A DNA stretch of 64,000 nucleotides from an uncultured bacterium (lineage in GTDB: Bacteria > Bacteroidota > Bacteroidia > Bacteroidales > Marinifilaceae): the NCBI GenBank assembly GCA_905216195.1, contig CAJMSX010000010.1, positions 9,882 to 73,881 on the forward strand, written 5' to 3'. The notes beneath the pieces are model-generated. The model was given only the letters and a program-made list of their open reading frames with translations, was not told the origin of the DNA and made no database searches. The stretch's first letter is position 1. The number at the start of each line of letters is the position of its first letter. Both the position numbers and the translations under genes were made by a program. Positions 32,218 through 42,600 of the stretch are shown piece after piece.

Positions 32218-34179
32218 TTACTCTCCGCCTTCTTTACAATACCGTTTGATGATGTTGTAAGCGTCCGTAATACCTAACTCCCCTGCCTTACTCAAATCGG
32301 CATTGGCTTCCGCCTTACGGTTGGTATAAATATAAAGCAAGCCCCGGTTAAAATAAGCTTCTCCGATGTCTTTGTCCATCTCGATCACCCGGGTGTAGGT
32401 CTGTATAGCCTGGTCGATCTTTTCACTCTGAACATACACATTGGCAATATTGAACAGAGCAAATACAAAAGTAGAATCGAGATCCAGGCATTTTTGATAC
32501 CCCGCCAGAACCTGTGAATAATCCACCGTTCGTTTTACTTTTTCGTCTTCTCCGACGATTTTAACAGATTTATCGTCTATGGATTCAATATAGTCGTACA
32601 TGAGCATCCGCGCATTCGCCCGGTTGAATTCCGCCAGCAAATAATAGCGGTTGTTCTCCGGAACGCGTCCGAAATCCTCGATTGCCTGAGGATATTCCTG
32701 ATTGTTCATATAAAAGATTCCCCTCAACAGATAGGTGTCTCCCTCCTCCTGTTCGGCAAGCTGCCGGGTCAGTTCCCGGATCTTCGTTTCTACGAAATCT
32801 TCCGGATAATTCATTTTCTTATTCGACAAAGTCAAAGAAGGCTGATAATTATGCTTTTGATTATAATCCATGATGTGAGGATTATAATACTGCACTTTTC
32901 CACTCCGCAAGGAATCGATGCTCAGGTATTGCACACAAAATATATCCTGCAATTCCACGATTACATTTTTATCCTGCACCCTACCGTTGATGACATCCCT
33001 AATCCGGTCGTTACGGGCACTGAAGTCGATCAGACGACGAAAATTTTCCGCCGTATCCACCAAAGCATTCTGATCTCCGCTCTTCATTTTTCGATAACGG
33101 TCCATGATCTGTAAGGCCCGGTGCTGATCCTCATCGGCTGCGGCATAATTGTGAAGTTGGTTAGCCACCGCCGCCCGGGCCAAATAAGCTTTTACAAAAT
33201 CCGGATAAAGACGTATACTTTCGGAAAAGTCATCATAGGCACCTGTAAAATCACGTATTTCCATCTTGAGTAAGCCTCGGTTAAAATAAATCAAAATATT
33301 ATCCGGATTCATTTCCACCACTTTGTCCAAATCCTGAATGGCGTTATTGTAGTCCCCTACTTCTCCCCTCAGCATCGCCCGGTTATAGTAAGCATAGATG
33401 TAATTGCTGTCGATTTTGATAACCTCCGAATAATCATCCAGCGTCTCCTGGTATTTTTTCATTTCGTACCAAACCAGAGCCCGGTTCATAAGTATCTTCT
33501 TATTCTTGGGGTTCGCTTTCAAAGCCCGGTTGAAATCTTCAATCGCACTGTGATAATTTTTTTGTTTATACCAAAGGTATCCTCTCAGACCGAAAGCATC
33601 ATCGGAAAACATATTCAGTTTGATCGCAGCATTACAATCCGCCATCGCTCCGTCCAAATCATCCAGTTTTTCCCGCATGATCGCCCGGTTCAAATAAGCG
33701 GCCAACAAATTTTTATCGATCATCAATGCTTTGGAATAATCCTTCTCCGCCCCTTTATAATCTCCCGTTTGTGCCTTGGTAATTCCCCGGTAAGCATACA
33801 CATACGCATCGCTGGGATCCAGAGAAATCGCCTCCTTGTAATCCTCCATCGCCTTTTCATATTTTCTCAACCCGTTATAGGCTATCCCCCGATACATATA
33901 CGCATGAAAATAATTCGGATTCAATTCGATCGCACTGGTATAATCTTTAACGGCACCTTCGTAATCATCCAGACTCATTTTAGCCAATCCCCGAAAAAAA
34001 TAAGGTTCGGCCAAATACGGCTTAATCCGGATGATGTTATTGAATTTATCGATGGCGCTGACATAGTCGTCAAAATAGATGGAATTTTTCCCCATCTGCA
34101 ACATATTATAAGTATTCCATTGTGCACAAGCAAGGACAGACCAACTCAGCAACAACACCGAAACAAGAATTCGCCTCAT
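32218..34179 (-). CDS. Large secreted TPR-repeat protein
   Basis: A protein of about 653 residues with a signal peptide (MRRILVSVLLLSWSVLACAQ). At least ten tetratricopeptide repeats are visible from about residue 20 to 350 (for example AYMYRGIAYNGLRKYEKAMEDYKEA). A divergent middle region without repeats follows, then three or more repeats at the C-terminus. TPR arrays bind partner proteins, and this one faces the periplasm. No enzymatic domain is seen. The start at 34179 (fifth codon of the frame open from 34191) gives the best signal peptide. Confidence 0.85.
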   Translation of the reverse strand: MRRILVSVLLLSWSVLACAQWNTYNMLQMGKNSIYFDDYVSAIDKFNNIIRIKPYLAEPYFFRGLAKMSLDDYEGAVKDYTSAIELNPNYFHAYMYRGIAYNGLRKYEKAMEDYKEAISLDPSDAYVYAYRGITKAQTGDYKGAEKDYSKALMIDKNLLAAYLNRAIMREKLDDLDGAMADCNAAIKLNMFSDDAFGLRGYLWYKQKNYHSAIEDFNRALKANPKNKKILMNRALVWYEMKKYQETLDDYSEVIKIDSNYIYAYYNRAMLRGEVGDYNNAIQDLDKVVEMNPDNILIYFNRGLLKMEIRDFTGAYDDFSESIRLYPDFVKAYLARAAVANQLHNYAAADEDQHRALQIMDRYRKMKSGDQNALVDTAENFRRLIDFSARNDRIRDVINGRVQDKNVIVELQDIFCVQYLSIDSLRSGKVQYYNPHIMDYNQKHNYQPSLTLSNKKMNYPEDFVETKIRELTRQLAEQEEGDTYLLRGIFYMNNQEYPQAIEDFGRVPENNRYYLLAEFNRANARMLMYDYIESIDDKSVKIVGEDEKVKRTVDYSQVLAGYQKCLDLDSTFVFALFNIANVYVQSEKIDQAIQTYTRVIEMDKDIGEAYFNRGLLYIYTNRKAEANADLSKAGELGITDAYNIIKRYCKEGGE

Positions 34180-34334
34180 GAAAATAAGCATTGGTTAGGA
34201 CTCAACATTATAAGGGTTTAAATATAAATAAAAAAGAATCGTAAAGCCAAATTCTCCTCCGGGAATCAGTTATTTCCTATAAAAATAAAATTCCGGATCA
34301 CCGATTCCTACATCATAAACGGGTTTTTACAAAA

Positions 34335-34357
34335 AACGGGATGCTTCCGCACCCCGT
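34335..34357 (-). terminator. Terminator after the kelch lipoprotein gene
   Basis: Arms AACGGGGTGC/GCATCCCGTT (G-T wobble pairs included) around a GGAA tetraloop, followed on the leftward strand by T6, 19 bases past the stop codon. Confidence 0.75.
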
Positions 34358-34376
34358 TATATATGGAACGATACCA

Positions 34377-35468
34377 TCAATCGTCATTCTGATCGTCATC
34401 GTCTATACCCGGTGTAAAGTTGAATACAGACTGAAAAGTCCCGTCCGCTTTCTGGGTTCCTCCCAAAGTAATATAGCCCAGATCGTTAAAGGTAAAACCG
34501 ACGGCCATCTGCCGCATACTTCCGGCAGGCAGGTTGGTCACTTCATCCCAATATCCTTTCCGGCCTCTGGAAGTTTCGAAGGGATTGAATTCCCAGCAAT
34601 CGCTCTTCAGCGAACCGTTGGATCCGGTAGCCAGGTATGCGCGGGCATTTTCGCCCGAACCGATCACAAAAGCAACGGCAAAAGCGCGCTTGATTTTCGG
34701 ATAATCGTTATCCCATTTTCTGTCGTCCCGGTCTTTCAAGGGATCCAGTTCCTCCCAAGGTATTTCATTCGTAGGAGTAAATTTAAGCACATCGTTTACA
34801 TAATCGCTTTCTCCCTGACGACCGGTACAAATATAGGCGCTTTCTCCGATCACAAAAGCAACGGCTCCTTCCCGGGGCGATCCGTAATACATTACTTCCG
34901 TTTCCCAGGTATTTGTGCCCGGATTAAACGTATAAAAATCATTATAAGTACCTTCCTTATCTTCTCCTCTTCCCATTCCTACATATCCTTTTCCACTCAC
35001 ATAAAAAGCTACTCCGGAACGTCTTACCTTACCGGGGAAATCAGGCATTTTCGTCCATTGACTACCCGTAGCCTGAGTCGGGTCAAAACGGTAAAAGTCA
35101 CTGAACCATTCGGATTTACCTTCTTCTCCCTGTTTATTTACATTGTCGGCATATCCCAATCCCACATATCCGTATTTTCCATCAGAAAAAGCAACCGCTC
35201 CGTAACGGGGTGCTCCCGGAAAATCGTCCACAGCTTTCCAGGAACCGTTATATACCCAGAAATCCTTCATTTCGTAATCATCCCCATCAATTCCCAGACC
35301 AACATAAGACTTTCCATTAATTGTAAACGCTACGGCACCGGTTCTTCCCTTCCCAGGAAAAGAGCTTGTATTCTGTTTTGCCCAGTCACCAACTTCGTCA
35401 TCATTGGAACTACAACCTGCAAAGAAGAGTACCAGCATAATAAAACATAAATTCTTTACCGTTTTCAT
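34377..35468 (-). CDS. Kelch-repeat lipoprotein
   Basis: A 363-residue protein with lipobox LFFAGC (Cys near residue 19). Repeated blocks of the form GAVAFxIxGKSYVGLG...DFW(V)Y occur about six times across residues 45-345, the signature of a kelch beta-propeller (GRTGAVAFT, RYGAVAFSDGKYGYVGLG, RRSGVAFYVSGKGYVGMG). The protein should be exposed on the cell surface or in the periplasm and is often found near DUF4270 genes, as here (divergent from the DUF4270 gene at 35683). No catalytic residues of galactose-oxidase type are evident. Binding function unknown. Confidence 0.88.
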   Translation of the reverse strand: MKTVKNLCFIMLVLFFAGCSSNDDEVGDWAKQNTSSFPGKGRTGAVAFTINGKSYVGLGIDGDDYEMKDFWVYNGSWKAVDDFPGAPRYGAVAFSDGKYGYVGLGYADNVNKQGEEGKSEWFSDFYRFDPTQATGSQWTKMPDFPGKVRRSGVAFYVSGKGYVGMGRGEDKEGTYNDFYTFNPGTNTWETEVMYYGSPREGAVAFVIGESAYICTGRQGESDYVNDVLKFTPTNEIPWEELDPLKDRDDRKWDNDYPKIKRAFAVAFVIGSGENARAYLATGSNGSLKSDCWEFNPFETSRGRKGYWDEVTNLPAGSMRQMAVGFTFNDLGYITLGGTQKADGTFQSVFNFTPGIDDDDQNDD

Positions 35469-35523
35469 AAAATTATTTGTTATTACGATTTCTATTTAAT
35501 CACTTGCGGATTCAAAACTCGGG

Positions 35524-35553
35524 CAAAACTACATAAATTATACACAAATACAA
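35524..35553 (-). promoter_or_regulatory. Promoter of the kelch gene
   Basis: On the leftward strand TTG (35551-35553) is followed after 19 bases by TAGTTTTG (35524-35531), about 56 bases upstream of the ATG. Confidence 0.65.
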
Positions 35554-35682
35554 TAAAAAATATATTAAATTACGTTTCAAAGGCTTATAAATCCTGTAAT
35601 GAGAAATTAAAATACCTTACCCTTGTAATATTTTTAGAAAATAATTTTACCTTCGCCCTCTGATTATAGAAAATTACAACAT

Positions 35683-36990
35683 ATGAGACTCATTCCATTT
35701 TTTTTCTTTATCATTTTATATAGTGCATGCACCAATGACGTTACGTCTATCGGCCAGGACCTGATCGATGATAACAGTTTTGTGGAAATGAGGCAATTTA
35801 AAATTAAAAATACCTCTACGGTCAAACTGGACTCGTTCGCCACTTCCACCGGAAATAGTTATTCGCCCATCAGCAAACTGCTTGCCGGACGGCTGCTGGA
35901 TCCCGTGACCGGGATCACCCGGGCCACCCCCTATTTTGAAATCGTACCGGGAGGCGGGAGTTCCATCAAAAAAAATTACGTATACGATTCCCTGACGTTC
36001 CATTGTACATTTACCGGAAACATCTGGGGGGATACAACTCAGTTACAGACCTTTCGCTTATGCCAGATGGAAAGGCTGCCCATTCTGGACAAAGAAACCG
36101 ATTTGATTTACAATGTCGCTTCCGTACCCTACAAACAGGAACCCCTGGCTACATACCAGGTATGGCCCTGGAAAGAACGCCTGAAAAACATGTGGTTCCG
36201 TATGGATGACGATTTAGGACGGGAATTGTACAATATGCTACGCCGCCAAAGCGACGAAGTGACCAATCATCTCCTTTTTTTATACTGGTTTAAAGGTTTG
36301 GCTTTTGTCCCCGACGACAACAACAGTTGTATACTGGGTCTGAGTTCCAGCGGCGACAGTTTGTACATGAATCTGCATTTCCACGATGCCAAAGGAAATT
36401 ATACATACAAATTCAATAAAAGTACCGCCTATAACAAGTATACTTTCCTGAATATCCTCAATGATGCCGTCAATACGCCTTATGCGGCGCTGACCAATCA
36501 GCAGGAAAATCTGGAATTTCCGGATGCCAAACGTCCCAATGCACCCGAAGGACAGGCCGTCACCCAGGCAGGTAGCGGTTACATGATAAAAATGCGCATC
36601 CCTATTTCTCCGGCTTCGGAAAAATACAAAACGATCATTAAAGCGGAAATCGAACTCTATCCTCAGCAAGGTATAGAGAAAAATTTCGGATTGCCTTCGG
36701 AAGTCTACGTCTATAAATCCGATAAAAACAACCGTTTGATTTCCGTACTGATGACCAACGATAATAAAGTGATTACCGGAAAACTGGTGGAAGATCCCAC
36801 CCAAGCCGGTGGAGTCAAATACCTGATAAATATTACGGACTATTACAATACCCTGTCTATGGCAGGAAACGGTGACGAGAACAATTACATTCTCGTCAGC
36901 ATTCCCACCAGTCAGATCAACAATAGTCTCAACCGTTTAGTCATAGACGAAATACCGGTCTTACATGTATATTATGCAAAATATGAATAA
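35683..36990 (+). CDS. DUF4270-family lipoprotein
   Basis: A 435-residue protein with lipobox YSAC (Cys near residue 15) and the DUF4270 opening NDVTSIGQDLIDDNSFVEM, typical of the Bacteroidota family. The body has many beta strands (for example YVYDSLTFHCTF and ILVSIPTSQINNSLNRLVIDEIPVLHVYYA). The role of the family is not known to me. It is followed after 13 bases by a beta-barrel gene in the same direction. Confidence 0.88.
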   Translation: MRLIPFFFFIILYSACTNDVTSIGQDLIDDNSFVEMRQFKIKNTSTVKLDSFATSTGNSYSPISKLLAGRLLDPVTGITRATPYFEIVPGGGSSIKKNYVYDSLTFHCTFTGNIWGDTTQLQTFRLCQMERLPILDKETDLIYNVASVPYKQEPLATYQVWPWKERLKNMWFRMDDDLGRELYNMLRRQSDEVTNHLLFLYWFKGLAFVPDDNNSCILGLSSSGDSLYMNLHFHDAKGNYTYKFNKSTAYNKYTFLNILNDAVNTPYAALTNQQENLEFPDAKRPNAPEGQAVTQAGSGYMIKMRIPISPASEKYKTIIKAEIELYPQQGIEKNFGLPSEVYVYKSDKNNRLISVLMTNDNKVITGKLVEDPTQAGGVKYLINITDYYNTLSMAGNGDENNYILVSIPTSQINNSLNRLVIDEIPVLHVYYAKYE

Positions 36991-37003
36991 TAGAATATTC
37001 GGT

Positions 37004-38263
37004 ATGAAGAAGTATCTCCTGATCAGTGCGTTAGTAACTCTTATTTCCTCCGGAATCTACAGCCAGAATAACACCGGAACCCCTTATTCCATGTATGGAA
37101 TCGGGCTCCTCCAGGATAATTACGGGCCTTTCACGGCTATGGGGGGCGTTTCGGCTGCCATGCGGGACAACAACAACATCAACTTCCTGAATCCGGCTTC
37201 TTATACGGCACTGGACAGCAATCGTTTTTACATACAGTTCGGGATTACGGGAGAGTACGTGCACATCGCTACCCATAAAGAAAGCAGCAATTACCGGGTG
37301 GGACAAAATGCCTCCCTCAATATGGCGCTGCGACTGTTCAAAAACACTTTTGCCTCCTTCGGCTTCAATCAGAGATCGGACATCGGCTACGATCTGCATT
37401 ATTTCAATATTATCAGCGGTACCGAGAGTACTTATTACAATCAACAAATATCGGGGAAAGGAGGATTGAACGACTTTTATCTGGGACTGGCTTATCAGAT
37501 CAAAAATCTCTCGATAGGAGTAAATACATCCCTCGTATTCGGTAATCTGGAAAGACGCCTGAGTCTGGTTCCGGTAATCACGGATAGTTATTACATCAAT
37601 ACCCAAAATAAAATAGCGGTACACGACGTAATCTTCAACATGGGTCTGCAATATCTGATCAACCTCTCTGCCAAATCCAAGCTGACGCTGGGGACGGCGT
37701 TCAACCTTCAGACGAATCTAAATGCCAAAAAGAGTTTCACGTCTTATAAAATCAATTCTTCTACCCACGTCAGCGAAACCCTGGATGACGACGTACTGAA
37801 AAGAGGAAACATTACATACCCTTTCCGGATCGTCGGAGGTTTTGCCTACGATTACAAAGACAAATGGATGATCGCCGGAGATTATACGTTTCAGCAAATG
37901 ACCAATTATAAGGAATTCGGGAAAAAACAGGATTACCGGGATTACAACAAGCTTTCTCTGGGAGCTTCCCTCCTCCCGGCCCGTTACGGCAGATACTGGT
38001 GGCAAAGAAATAAGTATATCCTCGGAACTTATTTTGTGCGTTCCCAAATCGAACTGAACGATATTCCCATCGATACCTACGCGGTTACCTTCGGGGCCCA
38101 GATACCGGTTTACATTCCTAACCGCGAATTATTGCTCGGTATCGCCTTCGATCTGGGCATCAGAGGCACGAAAGAAAACGGATTGATCCAGGAAAGATTT
38201 GCTAAAATCCGGTTTAATATTGCTTTCAAAGAAGGATGGTTCATGAAACGTAAGATAAACTAA
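37004..38263 (+). CDS. Outer-membrane beta-barrel protein following DUF4270 (FadL-like pattern)
   Basis: About 419 residues from the ATG at 37004 (MKKYLLISALVTLISSG, a signal peptide ending near IYSQ). The N-terminus has GTPYSMYGIGLLQDNYGPFTAMGGVSAAMRDNNNINFLNPASY, resembling the plug segment of FadL-like barrels with the NP-A-Y motif. Long barrel strands follow and it ends RFNIAFKEGWFMKRKIN. The open frame extends upstream to 36965, but that region overlaps the DUF4270 gene. It probably works with the DUF4270 lipoprotein. Confidence 0.8.
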   Translation: MKKYLLISALVTLISSGIYSQNNTGTPYSMYGIGLLQDNYGPFTAMGGVSAAMRDNNNINFLNPASYTALDSNRFYIQFGITGEYVHIATHKESSNYRVGQNASLNMALRLFKNTFASFGFNQRSDIGYDLHYFNIISGTESTYYNQQISGKGGLNDFYLGLAYQIKNLSIGVNTSLVFGNLERRLSLVPVITDSYYINTQNKIAVHDVIFNMGLQYLINLSAKSKLTLGTAFNLQTNLNAKKSFTSYKINSSTHVSETLDDDVLKRGNITYPFRIVGGFAYDYKDKWMIAGDYTFQQMTNYKEFGKKQDYRDYNKLSLGASLLPARYGRYWWQRNKYILGTYFVRSQIELNDIPIDTYAVTFGAQIPVYIPNRELLLGIAFDLGIRGTKENGLIQERFAKIRFNIAFKEGWFMKRKIN

Positions 38264-38348
38264 ATATCTAGTAGTTTTTATCAGTCGTTAACGAAACATT
38301 AACGTAATAAACCCCGATATATATGCTGTAATAATGGTTAAAAACAAC

Positions 38349-38356
38349 TAAATTTG
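38349..38356 (+). promoter_or_regulatory. Candidate -7 element for the thioredoxin-like lipoprotein gene
   Basis: TAAATTTG matches TAnnTTTG 36 bases upstream of the ATG at 38393. It places transcription start after the upstream in-frame ATG at 38354, supporting the later start. Confidence 0.5.
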
Positions 38357-38392
38357 CAAGCAAACAATATTTTATCACAAAATCACAGAATC

Positions 38393-39487
38393 ATGAAAAA
38401 AATTTTATTACCCTTGGCCTTATTGGCTCTCGCCATGACAGCCTGCGACACCACTCCGAAGTATACCATCAACGGAACGGTTGAAGGAGAACAGGAGGGA
38501 ACGGTCTATCTTATGAAATATAACGGAAGAGAAGCCGATACTTTAGCAGAAGCCCCCATCAAGGCAGGTAAATTCAAATTGGAAGGAACCACCGACAATA
38601 TAGATTATGCCGCTTTAATCGTAGCCGGGAAAAAAGGCGGAACGCCGATTATGCTCGAAAACGCCCAGTTTACGGCGACTTTAAATCCTGCCGATAATAG
38701 TACTTCTAAGGTAGAAGGTACGGAAAGCCAAAAAATTTGGAATGAATTCATGGCGATCTCCAACGATGCGAGGAAACAACAATCCGAACTTTATAAAGAG
38801 TACAATACGGCTAAACAGGAAAAAAACGAAGAAAAAGCAAAAGAAATCGAAAACAAATTCGATGAAGTGGGAAAAACAACCTGGGAAAAAGTAAGCGGTA
38901 TTATGAAAGCGAACCCGGATAGTTATGTATCCGCCTTCATTTTATCCACCCGTATGAGCAGTATGGATACCAAAGAACTTTCAGAAATGTACCATGCATT
39001 GGGCGCCAATGCCAAAGCTACGGAACCGGGCAAAAATATCGGAGAGAGACTGGCAAAACTCGAAGCGGTTGCCGTAGGTAAAGTAGCACCGAACTTCACC
39101 CAGAATACCCCGGAAGGGAAACCCCTGTCTTTATACGACATAAAAGGGAAAGTAAAAATTATCGATTTCTGGGCCTCCTGGTGCGGACCTTGCCGCAGAG
39201 CGAATCCGGATATGGTAAAGCTGTACAATAAATACCACAAAAAAGGATTGGAAATCATCGGCGTTTCTCTGGACCGGAATAAAGAAGACTGGGAAAAAGC
39301 GATTAAAGACGATAAGTTAGACTGGTATCAGGTTTCCGACCTGCAATACTGGAACAATAGCGTTGCTCAGATGTATGCGGTGAACAGTATCCCTCACTTA
39401 TTTATCCTGGACGAAAACAACACGATTGTAGCCGATAATCTCCACGGAGAAGAACTGGCTGCCAAAGTTGCCGAGATGTTGAAATAA
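38393..39487 (+). CDS. DUF4369-thioredoxin lipoprotein (TlpA/AhpC-like)
   Basis: A 364-residue protein with lipobox LAMTAC (Cys near residue 18). Residues about 25-120 form a DUF4369 beta domain (YTINGTVEGEQEGTVYLM), then a helical linker. The C-terminal thioredoxin domain has the redox-active WCGPC (Cys264 and Cys267) in FWASWCGPCRRANPDM, with the cis-proline segment NSIPHLFILD. Such proteins reduce or isomerise disulfides in the periplasm or outer membrane, often for cytochrome maturation or stress. It is a single gene. Confidence 0.92.
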   Translation: MKKILLPLALLALAMTACDTTPKYTINGTVEGEQEGTVYLMKYNGREADTLAEAPIKAGKFKLEGTTDNIDYAALIVAGKKGGTPIMLENAQFTATLNPADNSTSKVEGTESQKIWNEFMAISNDARKQQSELYKEYNTAKQEKNEEKAKEIENKFDEVGKTTWEKVSGIMKANPDSYVSAFILSTRMSSMDTKELSEMYHALGANAKATEPGKNIGERLAKLEAVAVGKVAPNFTQNTPEGKPLSLYDIKGKVKIIDFWASWCGPCRRANPDMVKLYNKYHKKGLEIIGVSLDRNKEDWEKAIKDDKLDWYQVSDLQYWNNSVAQMYAVNSIPHLFILDENNTIVADNLHGEELAAKVAEMLK

Positions 39488-39509
39488 TTTACCGGATATT
39501 TTAAAAAGA

Positions 39510-39533
39510 GGGTAACGATTTTTTTCGTTACCC
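39510..39533 (+). terminator. Terminator after the thioredoxin lipoprotein gene
   Basis: Arms GGGTAACGA/TCGTTACCC with an A-run before and a T-rich tail after. Confidence 0.8.
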
Positions 39534-39544
39534 TTTCTTTTTAT

Positions 39545-39552
39545 TAAATTTG
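39545..39552 (+). promoter_or_regulatory. Candidate -7 element for the GH3 fusion gene
   Basis: TAAATTTG lies 12 bases after the preceding terminator and about 62 bases upstream of the ATG at 39615. Confidence 0.45.
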
Positions 39553-39614
39553 CCTGAGATCCGTACATCGGTAAAACAAGTTAATCCCATAAATTGATAA
39601 CAGAGCGTTGAGAG

Positions 39615-42600
39615 ATGATTAAGTGTTTGATAACTTTTGTTTTACTTCTGCATTTTTCATTTATTCCGGCTGAAAATCCCAAAGCAATCCATTGGACCGA
39701 AGAAATGCTCCGGTCGATGAGTTTGAATGAAAAAATCGGGCAATTGTTTATGATTGCCGCCTACAGTAACAAAGACGAAAAATACGAAACGGAACTGGAA
39801 AACCTCATTCGGGAATATGATATAGGAGGAATTATTTTTTTTCAGGGCGATCCTGTTCAGCAGGTCGTTTTGACAAACAGGTATCAAAAAACGGCCAAAT
39901 ACCCCCTTTTTATCGGTATGGACGCAGAACACGGAATAGGTTGGCGCCTGAAAACGGCCCTGGAATTTCCCCGTATGCTGATCGACGGAGCTGTAACGGA
40001 CGATTCTCTCATCTACGAACTGGGAGCCCGTATCGCCCGGCACTGTAAAGAAATCGGGGTACATATTAATTTTGCGCCGGTCGCCGACGTCAACAACAAT
40101 CCCCGGAATCCCGTCATCGGAATGCGTTCTTTCGGAGAAGATCCCGAAAACGTTTACCGCAAAACAGCGATGTATATCCGGGGTTCTCTTTCCGAAGCAA
40201 TATTGCCGGTCGTAAAACATTTCCCGGGTCACGGCGACACCGATACCGACTCTCATCAGGCTTTGCCTTTAATTCCTTACCCGGCCGGCCGGCTGGATTC
40301 TGTGGAACTTTACCCTTTTAAGAAACTGATCGCCGACCGTCTTCCCGCCATCATGGCAGGGCACCTGGACGTGCCGGCTCTGGATTCCGCCCACCGCCCC
40401 GCATCCCTTTCTCCCCTTATCCTAAAAAAATACCTTCGGGATTCTTTAAAATTTGAAGGCCTTTGTTTTACCGATGCGATGAATATGAAGGGAGTTACCC
40501 GCGGACTACCTCCGGGAGAAGCCGAAGTACGGGCGCTTTTAGCCGGAAACGATGTTTTACTTTTTCCCGCAAATATCGCTCAAGCCGTAGCCCGCATAAA
40601 AAAAGCGATAGCCGACAGTATAATCACCGAACAGGAAATCGATGAAAAATGCCGCAAAATACTTTTAGCCAAGTATAAATTCGTATTACCCAATATTCAT
40701 CCGATCTCCACGGAAGGATTGTGGTCAAGACTGAATACTCCGGCCGATTTTGCACTGAAGCAGAATCTTTACAAAAACGCGATTACCCTGATACGAAATA
40801 CCGATAACCTTCTTCCGCTCAAAGACCTGGATACGCTGCACATAGCCTCCCTGAATTTCGGCGGTAAGGCCGTAAATACGTTTCAAACGAACCTGAAAAA
40901 ATATGCCGATGTACAAAATTTGATTTCCGACGGAAATTTCAACGAAGAGCAGTTGGAAGCCCTTCTGAAAAAATTGGAAAAATTCAATTGCATCATTCTG
41001 TACAACAGCAAAGCTTCCGACCGAAGTTCCCGCAATTTCGGCTACACGGAAAAGCTGGAAAAACTGATCGGACGTTTGAAAAACAAACGCATCATTTTAT
41101 GCCATCCAGCCATTCCCTACGGCTTAAAACCTTATACCGATCTGCCGGTCGACGCCATACTCGTTACCTACGAAGATCATCTTTATGCCCGGCAATACGC
41201 CGCTCAAGCCTTATTCGGAGGCATTCCCGTCCGGGGACAGTTACCGGTAAGCGTCTCTCCTCTCTATCCGGCCGGTACCGGTATAAATACCCCCAAAATA
41301 CGTCTCGGCTATGCTCCCCCCGAAATTCCGGGTCTGTCGACTCCGGTGCTGGAAAAAATAGACTCGGTATGCCAGGCCGCCATAAAAATGAAAGCGACCC
41401 CCGGATGTCAGGTACTCATAGCTAAAAACGGATATATTGTCTACAACAAAGCCTTCGGATTTCATACTTATCAACAGAAGATTCCTAACCGTACATCCGA
41501 TATTTACGACCTCGCTTCCGTAACAAAAATCACGGCAACGCTACCTGCCGTTATGAAGTTGTTCGAAGAACAAAAAATACAGATGGACACTTCTTTAGCT
41601 GTCTACCTGCCGGTTTTACAAGAAACCGATAAAAAAGCGATTACATTGAGGGAAGTGCTGTCCCACACCGCCGGTTTAAAAGCGTCTATTCCCGTTTTCT
41701 TAGACGCCGTCGACAAAAAACTTCTTCCTTGCCGGCTGTTTACAAGCATTCCGACAAAATACAATTCGCTCAAATTAAAAAAACGATTGTATGTCAATCC
41801 CAATTTTCATTTCAAGGACAGTACTTTTTCCAGAACGGCCCGGAAAGATTACGAATTTTTGGAACCCGGAATTTTTATTTATCCCTCCTACCGGGATTCC
41901 ATCAGATATTCCATTCTCCATTCCCCCTTGAAACCAACCAAAGACTATTTGTACAGCGATCTCGGATTTATCCTGCTCCAACAAACCGTAGAAAACGTAG
42001 CAGGAGAACCTCTCGATCAATATTGCCGCTCTCATTTCTACCGGAAAATCGGAGCGTTTCATACCGATTTCAATGCAGCAAAACGGTTGAATACCAACGA
42101 CATCGTTCCTGCCAGTGTAGACAAATTATACCGGAAAAGAGAAGTAAAAGGATATGTACATGATCCGCTGGCAGCTGTTTTTCACGGCGTCGCCGGGCAT
42201 GCCGGGTTGTTTTCTACGGCCGAGGACCTGGCTAAAATTTTATCCGTATATCTGAACGAAGGGACTTACGGAGGTATCCGTTTTTTCCAGCCCTCCACGA
42301 TTTCGCTATTTACCCGGAAAGCCGATGACTCTCCCAAAAACCGGCGGGGCCTGGGCTTCGACAAACCGGAACCGGATTCCACCAAAGTCAGTCCCACCTG
42401 TCCGGAAGCTTCTTTATCCAGTTACGGACACACCGGCTTTACAGGAACTATGGTATGGTGCGATCCGCAGGATCAACTGATTTATATTTTTCTTTCCAAC
42501 CGCACTTACCCCAACGAATTCAACACCAAACTGAATGAAGAAAATATTCGTACTAAAATTCAACATATCATCTATCAGGCGATCCAAAAACAAGGGCATT

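Noticed and set aside
33550..34221. Rightward open frame of 223 codons opposite the TPR gene
   Set aside because: It mirrors TPR codons (repeated Ile/His/Arg patterns) and has no start signal.
34341..35450. Rightward open frame of 369 codons opposite the kelch gene
   Set aside because: The opposite strand has a lipobox, six kelch repeats, a promoter and a terminator. The rightward frame is rich in Ser/Ile/Arg with no domain and no promoter.
36280..36804. Leftward frame of 174 codons inside the DUF4270 gene
   Set aside because: Shadow of a well-supported lipoprotein gene.
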